This document shows positions 17,937 through 25,068 of a stretch of 64,000 nt of DNA, piece after piece. This stretch comes from an uncultured Sterolibacteriaceae bacterium (lineage in GTDB: Bacteria; Pseudomonadota; Gammaproteobacteria; Burkholderiales; Rhodocyclaceae), in the NCBI GenBank assembly GCA_937888595.1, contig CALARK010000012.1:248001-312000 (forward strand). The letters are read 5' to 3'. Below the pieces are notes generated by a model, which ran no database searches, was not told the DNA's origin, and was given only the letters and a program-made list of their open reading frames with translations. A program made the position numbers and the translations under genes. Each line of letters opens with the position of its first letter. Position 1 is the first letter of the stretch.

Positions 17937-20285
17937 CGCTTTCGGCAGCCCCAGCGCGGTGCAGCACTGCTGATCTTCATGATCCTGATGGTGACGGCCG
18001 CGCTGACCTATGTCGTGACCAGCCTGACACCGGAAATGATCGAGGCACGACGGATGCAGAAGACGCAGGAGGCGCTCGCGCAGGCGCGGGAAGCCCTGAT
18101 CGGATATGCGCTGCAATACCGTGAGCGCCAGGCCGCACAGGACGCGGACGCATCCGGCGAGGACGATGCTGCCATGTACGGCTTTCTCCCGATGCCGGAC
18201 GTGGGAACCGACCGCCTCCACCCCACGCAGCAGAACCCCGCCTGCAATACCGAGGGGTGCGCGATGGGCTTTGTCAATGGCGCATTCCCGGCGCAAGCCG
18301 AAACTGTCATCGGCCGCCTTCCCTGGCGGACGCTGGGTATTCCGCCGCTCAGGGACGGCCATGGAGAGTGCCTGTGGTACGCCGTGTCCGCCGGCCATAA
18401 AAGCCTGGGCATCAACCCCGCCCTCAAAATGAACTGGGATACCCCCGGGCAACTAGACGAAATCGTCGTCAATGCAGGTGCGCTGTCTGCAAAGGGCTTG
18501 CAGAATCACGATCGCCCCATCGCCATGATCTTTTCTCCGGGGGCGGCATTTGCCGGTCGCAGTTCAACGTCTGCGAACGTGACGGAGTGCGGTGGCACTT
18601 ATGCGGTTGCTGAATATCTGGAGGGGATGAATCTCCTCCCGGCATTCACCGCCACCAATGGTGCCAGCGGGGACACCAGTTCCCAGCCGAAGCCGCTCAG
18701 CATCGCCGGAAAACTGTATTCAGGTTCGACGCTGCTCGCCAACGACAGGGGCATTGCCATCACCAGCGACATGCTGTTCGGTGCGGTCCGCAAGAACCGT
18801 CACTTTCGCTCCGACATCAGGGAAATGCTCAAGCGCATGGCCAAATGCTGGAGTCGCAACCTCGCTTCCCTCTCTCCCGCAGCCATCGATGACTACACGG
18901 CACCGGCCGACAAGATCGCAGGCAGGATGCCGGCCGCCCCGGCGTCATGCAACGACTCGCCGGATACCGCCTATGGCAACGATCAGGATCCGAAAGGCTA
19001 TTTCGGCCACTATGGCGAAATGATTTTCATCGCCCGCCCCGAACCGGCAAGCGGCACCTTCAACGTTAACGGCGACGCGACCTGCAAGGGGGTTGTCCTC
19101 TTCTCCGGCCCTCGTGTCGCAGGAAAAAATCGGATCGACGCGAACGACAAGAGAACCCTCTCGAATTATCTCGAAGGGAACAACCTGCAAAGCCTGCTGG
19201 ATTCAGGAAACGTATTCAACGGCGACTCGGCCGATGCCGATGCGGCACCCCGGGCAGACGGTACGGATATCGCCGTTTGCATTCCCGACTCGAGCAGCTT
19301 CGATCCGACCCCGGTGTTATCGACACCGCTTGGACAAGATCAACTGGTCGGTTACGACACGGCCACCAACACGCTGGTGCTCGGGAAAGAAAATGTTTCG
19401 TCGGACACCTATCCCGCCGCGTCGCTTTTCGGTTGCGTCTGGTTCCCGGAAAAGCAGGCCAGCGGGTTCCGCGCCTACTTCAACTTCATGATTACGGACA
19501 GCGGCCACGGTTTCACGTTTGTCGCCGCGGACGCCCGCAGGAATACCGTTTCGGCTTGTGGCGGAGCAGCCGAGCATCTCGCGTACTCGGGCAACAACAC
19601 CTATACCCCACCGATCGCCTACCCGAAGATTGGGATCGAAATCGACACCTCGAAGCAGACCGACAGCTACGCTTCGGGCGGGCGCGCCGACCCGGACTAT
19701 CTCGGGGGCCATCTGGCCATCGTCTATTGGGGGAACGAGTCGACAGTCGATGACGACAATGTCCACGGCCTTCCAGTGGATCCGGCCACCCGCCCGCCGC
19801 CGGGCAATCCCCCCGTGCCACCTGTAGTTACACAAGACGGCGCCGGCGTGGCCAGGCTCGATGCCAGCAGCGTTTCCAACCTGCTCGACAAGAACATCCA
19901 TCTCCGCGTAGAGGTCACTCCGACAACTAGCGACACCACCCTGCACACCACAGGCTACCTGGTCGAAGCATGGCTGGTCAAAGGCGACACCAACACCAAT
20001 GTCATCACGGCGATGAGAAACACTACCCGTCCCCTCGCATCCCTCTATGCCGGGATCAATACAGCCGCATTCATCCATTTGCGCGACCAGCCCACCATTT
20101 ACGACATCGCCGGACCGAGTTGCGCGAGCGACACCTGCCCATCAGGATATGACTGCGGGGCTGATAATATTTGCTACATGAAAGCCTTCAAATCCTTTCG
20201 TCCGGGCTTTACGGTCTCGCAGGGCACTGCGTCAAAGGATCAGGCCATCCAGATCAAGGATATCGTTACTACATGGTTGCCCTGA
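17925..20285 (+). CDS. Large minor pilin-like protein with lectin-like domain
   Basis: 786 aa. Short basic leader MAGRRFRQPQRG followed by a hydrophobic helix (AALLIFMILMVTAALTYVV), resembling PilX/MshP-type prepilin starts; the residue after Gly is Ala rather than Phe. About residues 495-690 look like an L-type lectin (ConA-like) beta sandwich: FRAYFNFMITDSGHGFTFVA, YPKIGIEIDT, YLGGHLAIVYWG, NIHLRVEVTP. A cysteine-rich segment (SCASDTCPSGYDCG) lies near 730-750. A tip adhesin that binds sugars is a reasonable inference, comparable in idea with MshQ, but no ligand can be named. Its start codon lies inside a repeat copy. Confidence 0.7.
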   Translation: MAGRRFRQPQRGAALLIFMILMVTAALTYVVTSLTPEMIEARRMQKTQEALAQAREALIGYALQYRERQAAQDADASGEDDAAMYGFLPMPDVGTDRLHPTQQNPACNTEGCAMGFVNGAFPAQAETVIGRLPWRTLGIPPLRDGHGECLWYAVSAGHKSLGINPALKMNWDTPGQLDEIVVNAGALSAKGLQNHDRPIAMIFSPGAAFAGRSSTSANVTECGGTYAVAEYLEGMNLLPAFTATNGASGDTSSQPKPLSIAGKLYSGSTLLANDRGIAITSDMLFGAVRKNRHFRSDIREMLKRMAKCWSRNLASLSPAAIDDYTAPADKIAGRMPAAPASCNDSPDTAYGNDQDPKGYFGHYGEMIFIARPEPASGTFNVNGDATCKGVVLFSGPRVAGKNRIDANDKRTLSNYLEGNNLQSLLDSGNVFNGDSADADAAPRADGTDIAVCIPDSSSFDPTPVLSTPLGQDQLVGYDTATNTLVLGKENVSSDTYPAASLFGCVWFPEKQASGFRAYFNFMITDSGHGFTFVAADARRNTVSACGGAAEHLAYSGNNTYTPPIAYPKIGIEIDTSKQTDSYASGGRADPDYLGGHLAIVYWGNESTVDDDNVHGLPVDPATRPPPGNPPVPPVVTQDGAGVARLDASSVSNLLDKNIHLRVEVTPTTSDTTLHTTGYLVEAWLVKGDTNTNVITAMRNTTRPLASLYAGINTAAFIHLRDQPTIYDIAGPSCASDTCPSGYDCGADNICYMKAFKSFRPGFTVSQGTASKDQAIQIKDIVTTWLP

Positions 20286-20989
20286 GCCGACCTACCGTCC
20301 CGCCAGCACTGACTTTTGTCGAGCGCGGCTTCACCCTCACCGAGATGGCAGTGGTACTCGTCATCGTCGCATTGCTGATCGGCGGCATGATCCTGCCGAT
20401 GTCTGCACAGCAGGACATGCGCGCCAATGTTGAAACGCAGAAAATGCTCGGCGACATCGGTGAAGCGCTTTACGGATTCGCTGCCAGCCATTCCGCATCG
20501 GATGGCAAACCTTACCTCCCCTGCCCCGATACCGACAATGACGGGGTGGAAAACCGCTCTGCCTCGCCGGGTCCGTGCGTCAATCAGGAAGGCCGCATTC
20601 CATGGAGCGACCTGGGTCTCGGGCAGGTCGATGCCTGGAACAACAGGTTCCGCTACCGGGTCACGGCAGCCTTTTCCAACAGTTCCACCGGTTTCCAGTT
20701 GACCGGCAGTGCCGGAACTTTACGCATCTGCACCGACAACTCCTGTGGCACAACGCTCGCCACCGGCATACCGGCCGTCATTCTCTCCCATGGGAAAAAT
20801 GGCGCCGGGGCAGCCAATTCCGCCGGCGGCACGAATACTGCCCCTACCAGTGCGGACGAACTGGAGAATACCGATGCCGACGACGACTTCGTCAGCAAAG
20901 TCGCGGTTGCCGGCTTTGATGATCCCGTCATCTGGGTCTCGCCCAACATCCTCTTCAATCGAATGATCGCGGCGGGTCGCCTCCCCTGA
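20273..20989 (+). CDS. Type IV prepilin-like minor pilin
   Basis: 238 aa from the ATG at 20273, overlapping the previous gene by 13 bp. The leader MVALSRPTVPPALTFVERG ends at a canonical prepilin peptidase site G/FTLTE, followed by the pilin helix MAVVLVIVALLIGGMI. The segment TVPPALTF of the leader is encoded by a dispersed-repeat copy, making the leader unusually long at 19 residues. The globular part has DxDxDG-like acidic stretches (CPDTDNDGVENR) that could bind calcium, and ends with a beta-rich domain. A longer open frame upstream is rejected because it overlaps the preceding coding end without any leader. Confidence 0.85.
   Translation: MVALSRPTVPPALTFVERGFTLTEMAVVLVIVALLIGGMILPMSAQQDMRANVETQKMLGDIGEALYGFAASHSASDGKPYLPCPDTDNDGVENRSASPGPCVNQEGRIPWSDLGLGQVDAWNNRFRYRVTAAFSNSSTGFQLTGSAGTLRICTDNSCGTTLATGIPAVILSHGKNGAGAANSAGGTNTAPTSADELENTDADDDFVSKVAVAGFDDPVIWVSPNILFNRMIAAGRLP
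20295..20317 (+). repeat. Dispersed repeat copy 5 (inside a prepilin leader)
   Basis: Core GTCCCGCCAGCACTGAC (2 mismatches) plus four T. Encodes TVPPALTF, immediately upstream of the G/FTLTE processing site. Confidence 0.8.
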
Positions 20990-21094
20990 AGACCAGGCGG
21001 CCGACAAGCCGGTACCGGAGAGATAGCGCAACTTGACCGCGCTCGTCGCTTCCTGCGACACTCTCGGCAACCGTCAACCTGTGCCGCATCCTGC

Positions 21095-22387
21095 ATGACC
21101 CATTCCCCCGCCACCAGCGACCGATTCATCGACCGCCTGCGCCGTGCCGGCATCGAGCCCGGCGACAACGCCGAGGTACAGCTGAACAAGCAGCTGCTGA
21201 TGCTGGCCACCGGCCTGATCAGCGTCGCCTCGATGCTCTGGCTGTCGATCTACTGGGCGATGGGCCCGCAATTCCCGGTCACCTACCCGTATCTGTTCCA
21301 GATCACGCTGGCGGCCAACGTGGTGATCTACATCCTGACGCGCAACTTCAACTTCTTCCGCGTCTCGCAGCTGGTGCTATTCCTGTTCGCCCCCTTCGTC
21401 ATGCAGTGGAGCATCGGCAACTTCCTCGACGCCAGCGGCATCGTGCTGTGGGGCCTGCTGGCACCGGTCGGGGCCGTGCTGTTCTTCGGCGTGCGCGAAT
21501 CGATCGCCTGGTTCTTCGCCTGGGCCTTCATGATCGTCATGTCGGGCTTCTTCGACTACATGCTCGCCGACGCCACCGTCAGCACACCCGGACAGATGCC
21601 GCTGCGCACGAGCGTCATCTTCTTCGCGCTCAACTTCATCGCCGTCTCGACGATGATCTACATGCTGCTGCGTTACTCGGTGCTGGAAAAACAGCGGGCC
21701 CAGGCGCGCCTCGAGGAAGCCCATCAGCAACTGCAGGAAGAACAGGCGCGCTCGGAGAAGCTGCTGCTCAACATCCTGCCCGAACCGGTGGCGATGCGCC
21801 TGAAGAACTCCGAAAGGACCATCGCCGACGGCTTCGCCGATGCCACGGTGATGTTCGCCGACATCGTGAACTTCACGCATGTCGCCGCCAACATGACGCC
21901 GAACCAGGTGTTCAGCATGCTCAACGGCATCTTCTCGGCGTTCGACGACCTCGCCGAGAAATACGGGCTGGAAAAGATCAAGACCATCGGCGACGCCTAC
22001 ATGGTGGCCGGCGGCATCAATACCGAGAACGCCGACTACTCGGCCGCCATCGCCGACATGGCGCTGGAGATGCAGGAACTGCTGCATCGCGACTTTGCCG
22101 TCAACGCGTCACGTCTCGAGATGCGCATGGGCATCGGCACCGGGCCGGTCGTCGCCGGGGTGGTCGGCAAGAAAAAGTTCATCTACGACCTGTGGGGGGA
22201 CACGGTCAACATGGCCAGCCGCATCACCAGCGAAGGGGTACCGGGCATGATCCAGTGCGATATCTCGACCTGGCGGCGCCTGTCCGACCGTTTTGATTTT
22301 CACGAACCGCAGACGATCTATCTCAAGGGCAAGGGGGAAATGACCGTCTATCGGCTCATCGGCCGCAAATCGGCCGGTCCGCAGTAG
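21095..22387 (+). CDS. Membrane class III adenylate cyclase
   Basis: 430 aa. Six hydrophobic helices occupy about residues 33-205, then a coiled coil (QARLEEAHQQLQEEQARSEK) leads to a class III cyclase domain (about 220-425). Metal-binding aspartates lie in VMFADIVNFT and IKTIGDAYMVAGG; the purine-specifying Lys (EKIKTIGDAY) and Asp (YDLWGDTVNMASR) are those of ATP-using enzymes, so cAMP is the expected product. The transition-state Asn/Arg pair is in NMASR. It sits between pilin genes and the pilus kinase, on the same strand as the pilus genes. Confidence 0.88.
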   Translation: MTHSPATSDRFIDRLRRAGIEPGDNAEVQLNKQLLMLATGLISVASMLWLSIYWAMGPQFPVTYPYLFQITLAANVVIYILTRNFNFFRVSQLVLFLFAPFVMQWSIGNFLDASGIVLWGLLAPVGAVLFFGVRESIAWFFAWAFMIVMSGFFDYMLADATVSTPGQMPLRTSVIFFALNFIAVSTMIYMLLRYSVLEKQRAQARLEEAHQQLQEEQARSEKLLLNILPEPVAMRLKNSERTIADGFADATVMFADIVNFTHVAANMTPNQVFSMLNGIFSAFDDLAEKYGLEKIKTIGDAYMVAGGINTENADYSAAIADMALEMQELLHRDFAVNASRLEMRMGIGTGPVVAGVVGKKKFIYDLWGDTVNMASRITSEGVPGMIQCDISTWRRLSDRFDFHEPQTIYLKGKGEMTVYRLIGRKSAGPQ

Positions 22388-22399
22388 CCCGCAGGAGCA

Positions 22400-24097
22400 C
22401 TACGCTGCCGGCTCAAGCCGGAAGCGCACGCAACCATCGCGGTTCTCGACCAGCGACAGCCGGTAGCCTTGCTCCTCCGCCAGGCGCGCGCTCTGGTAGA
22501 GACCGATACCGAGCCCGTTTTCTGAAGGCACGTGCTGGTGCAACAACCGTTCAGCGATGGCCGCCGGGATGCGCGTACCGGTATCGGCCACCTCCAGCAC
22601 GGCCCCCGCAGATCCGCTCTGCAGCGTCACCATGCCCTGCAATTCAGGACTGCCGGCGCGTTTGTCGATGATGTTCTGCAACAGGTTCTCGGCGATGCTC
22701 GAAAACATCCCCGGATGCCGAATGACTGCCGTTGTCGCATCGCCAGCAGCAGTAAAACCGATCCAGGGCAGGACATAACGGGCCTCCAGCGCCTTCAGCC
22801 ATTCCGCGCCGGGCTCAGGCTCGACCGGCATTGCCACCTGCCCCGGCGTCGCCAGCTTGACGAGCGTCTGACGCAAGCGGGCTGCGATTTCAGGCAGTTG
22901 TCGCCGCAGCAAGGCACTGAATCGCGGCGACGGCACGTCCGCCTCCTGCTGAGCGGCCACACACAGGGTTTCCAGGGATTGCAGCAAATTCTTGACGTCG
23001 TGCGTCAGGCGCGCACCCGTTTCGTGAATCGCCTCGACATAGGACAGGCGCTTCAGTTCCTGGGCATGGCGCTTGCCCAGGTATTGCTCGCCCAACAGGC
23101 GCAGGGCGAGATCGTAGTCCCAGAGCAGGGCGGGGCCCGGTGAAATGCGCGTCACCAGTTCGAAGGTCGGATGTTCCCGGGTAAACGCGACGCGATGTCC
23201 CTGCTGGTCGCCATATACCCCCTCGGATATCAAGCCGTTCCAGCGCACACCAACCACACCGGGGAGACGTTGCGGCAGTGCGGCACAGGCGCGCTCCAGA
23301 AAACGCTCCGGATCCTCCTCCTCGCGCGACAGCGCGGAGAGGAACTCCAGCCACCCCTCGATCGGCAGTCCCAGGGACATGACGTGCTGGGCGACGGCGC
23401 TGCTCAGGCCGCCGAAACCGGCGCGCGGATTCCAGATGAAGCCGAGCAGCATCAGGATGCCCGAGACGAAGGCCAGCGTCACCAGCAGGGCTTCGGAATA
23501 CCGCGCCTTGAAAACCAGCGCGAAGCTGAGGCTGCCCAGCACGATCACAGCGAGCAGCAGGAATACCAGCACGCCATAAATGTAGTCGACGATTTCCGTT
23601 CGTTCTTCCATGCGGCCGGGTTCGGCCGGCAGCAAAGCCATGATGGCGAATGCCGCCGGCGCGGCATACAGCGCGAGGTTCTCGAGCAACGGCTCGGTCA
23701 GGTTCAGGATCGATAGCGAACGCGGCAGGACCAGTGCCAGCGTGACGGTCGTCAGATAGCCAAGTGCCAGCAGGTGGAAAACCCGTTCGGTCCGTCCGGG
23801 AAACAGGAAGACCTTGCCGCCGGCAACCCCGATCAACAACATCGTCCACGCCAGCAGCAAACCCCAGTTCAGGAAATAGGCGAACAGGGTCGCGGAAAAG
23901 ATCACGACCGCCGTCCCGACGAAACCGACCTGCCGCCGCGGCTGGACGAAGGGCTGCCAGAGTAGGCCAATGCCGACATGGGCGAGGAAGAGCAGACGCC
24001 CCAGCGAGCTTGCCGGCTCCTGCAGGAATACCAGATGCAACGCAACGAGGAACGCCAGGAAGATCCAGCGGCGGCTGATCATCAGGGAAAGGGACAT
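22400..24097 (-). CDS. Membrane histidine kinase, PilS/PrsK-like
   Basis: 565 aa. The first 225 residues are hydrophobic with roughly seven membrane helices and no obvious periplasmic sensor. Residues about 255-350 look like a GAF-type domain. The phospho-acceptor is His366 in the H box ARLTHDVKNLLQSLETL; an N box (MFSSIAENLLQNIIDKR) and a G box (GLGIGLYQSARLAEEQGY) complete the ATPase. The layout resembles the PrsK kinase of the EpsH/PEP-CTERM system. It lies convergent to the cyclase and divergent from the major pilin gene. The sigma54 regulator at 5986 is its likely partner, though 15 kb away at the other end of the locus. Confidence 0.86.
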   Translation of the reverse strand: MSLSLMISRRWIFLAFLVALHLVFLQEPASSLGRLLFLAHVGIGLLWQPFVQPRRQVGFVGTAVVIFSATLFAYFLNWGLLLAWTMLLIGVAGGKVFLFPGRTERVFHLLALGYLTTVTLALVLPRSLSILNLTEPLLENLALYAAPAAFAIMALLPAEPGRMEERTEIVDYIYGVLVFLLLAVIVLGSLSFALVFKARYSEALLVTLAFVSGILMLLGFIWNPRAGFGGLSSAVAQHVMSLGLPIEGWLEFLSALSREEEDPERFLERACAALPQRLPGVVGVRWNGLISEGVYGDQQGHRVAFTREHPTFELVTRISPGPALLWDYDLALRLLGEQYLGKRHAQELKRLSYVEAIHETGARLTHDVKNLLQSLETLCVAAQQEADVPSPRFSALLRRQLPEIAARLRQTLVKLATPGQVAMPVEPEPGAEWLKALEARYVLPWIGFTAAGDATTAVIRHPGMFSSIAENLLQNIIDKRAGSPELQGMVTLQSGSAGAVLEVADTGTRIPAAIAERLLHQHVPSENGLGIGLYQSARLAEEQGYRLSLVENRDGCVRFRLEPAA

Positions 24098-24170
24098 GGA
24101 ACCGGCATCAAGCGGGGATGGCTTGGCATGGTAACCCGTCAGCCCCTAAATATGCCCGCCTACGGACGAT

Positions 24171-24212
24171 GTGTCGATTTTTCGTCACACCCGTCTGTCG
24201 AATAGCCGTCAC
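24171..24212 (+). promoter_or_regulatory. Paired enhancer-like sites upstream of the pilin promoter
   Basis: Two 18-bp sites, GTGTCGATTTTTCGTCAC (24171-24188) and CTGTCGAATAGCCGTCAC (24195-24212), share TGTCGA-N6-GTCAC and are spaced 24 bp start to start. The first is a near-perfect inverted repeat. They lie about 85-125 bp upstream of the -24 element, the normal range for upstream activator sites of sigma54 activators. Binding by the regulator encoded at 5986 is inferred. Confidence 0.6.
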
Positions 24213-24293
24213 TTCCCTATGCCACCACAGCCTTCTTTAGCTTCTACCCGCCACGAGGTGCTGAAATTCCCATGAATTCAAGCCACAGAGAAT

Positions 24294-24310
24294 CTGGCAT
24301 CTTTCATGCT
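24294..24310 (+). promoter_or_regulatory. Sigma54-type (-24/-12) promoter for the major pilin
   Basis: CTGGCATCTTTCATGCT matches the sigma54 consensus at the TGGCA block and at TGC, with the invariant GG (24296-24297) and GC (24308-24309) separated by exactly 10 bases. It sits about 40 bp upstream of the pilin start and downstream of the paired enhancer-like sites. Confidence 0.72.
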
Positions 24311-24348
24311 TTAATGCACACAGCTATATCTTTTGGTGGAGTAAAAAA

Positions 24349-25017
24349 ATGAAAAAGCAATCCGGTTTCACTCTCGTCGAAATCGCCATCGTCCTGGTCA
24401 TCATCGGCCTGTTGCTCGGCGGCGTCCTCAAAGGCCAGGAGCTGATCAACAGCGCGAAGGTGAAGAATTTCGCACAGGACTTCCGCAACATCCCGCTGTT
24501 CATCTACGGCTATCAGGACAAGTACAAGGCGCTTCCCGGAGACGATGCAGTTGCTGCGACCCATGTTACCGGCGCGACCAATGCAACCACGCCGGCTAGT
24601 GCCCAAGGAAATGGCGTCATCAACGGCAACTGGGATACCACAACCCTGACCGATGAGTCCATGCTCTTCTGGCAGCATGTCCGCCTCGCGGGCCTGGCAA
24701 CCGGCGGTACGGTCGTGGCTGCAAACAATACCTACTGGCCTGTCAATGCCGAAGGTGGCCGGATCGGTATCGAGAGCGGCAGCGCCAACTACATTCTGAA
24801 TACCGATGGCACCACCTACTTGCAGGGTTCATATGTGGTTTGTTCAACAGGCATCCTTGGCAAGTTCGCAAAACAGCTGGACACCACGATGGATGACGGA
24901 AATACGCAAACCGGTTCGATGAGGGTTGTCAACACCAACCATACGCGCGGACAGCAGGCTGTAGCCACAGCCAGTGTCGTCGATGCGACCAGTTATACGG
25001 TTTGCATGGGCCTCTAA
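24349..25017 (+). CDS. Major type IV pilin-like protein
   Basis: 222 aa prepilin with a short leader MKKQSG and classic cleavage site G/FTLVE followed by the helix IAIVLVIIGLLLGGVLKGQE. The body is neutral and Gly/Asn/Thr-rich and carries two cysteines (VVCSTG and YTVCMGL) that could form the C-terminal disulfide loop typical of pilins. RBS GGTGGAG precedes the ATG. Transcribed alone from its own sigma54-type promoter and ended by a strong terminator, as expected for a highly expressed major subunit separate from the assembly operon. Confidence 0.87.
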   Translation: MKKQSGFTLVEIAIVLVIIGLLLGGVLKGQELINSAKVKNFAQDFRNIPLFIYGYQDKYKALPGDDAVAATHVTGATNATTPASAQGNGVINGNWDTTTLTDESMLFWQHVRLAGLATGGTVVAANNTYWPVNAEGGRIGIESGSANYILNTDGTTYLQGSYVVCSTGILGKFAKQLDTTMDDGNTQTGSMRVVNTNHTRGQQAVATASVVDATSYTVCMGL

Positions 25018-25034
25018 AACTCATTCATTGCCCG

Positions 25035-25068
25035 AACAAGACCCGCCTCGGCGGGTCTTGTTGTTTTT
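25035..25068. terminator. Rho-independent terminator after the major pilin
   Basis: Perfect 13-bp stem AACAAGACCCGCC / GGCGGGTCTTGTT (25035-25047 and 25050-25062) with a 2-base loop, then GTTTTT. The antiporter gene converges on it from the other side, so it may serve both. Confidence 0.9.
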
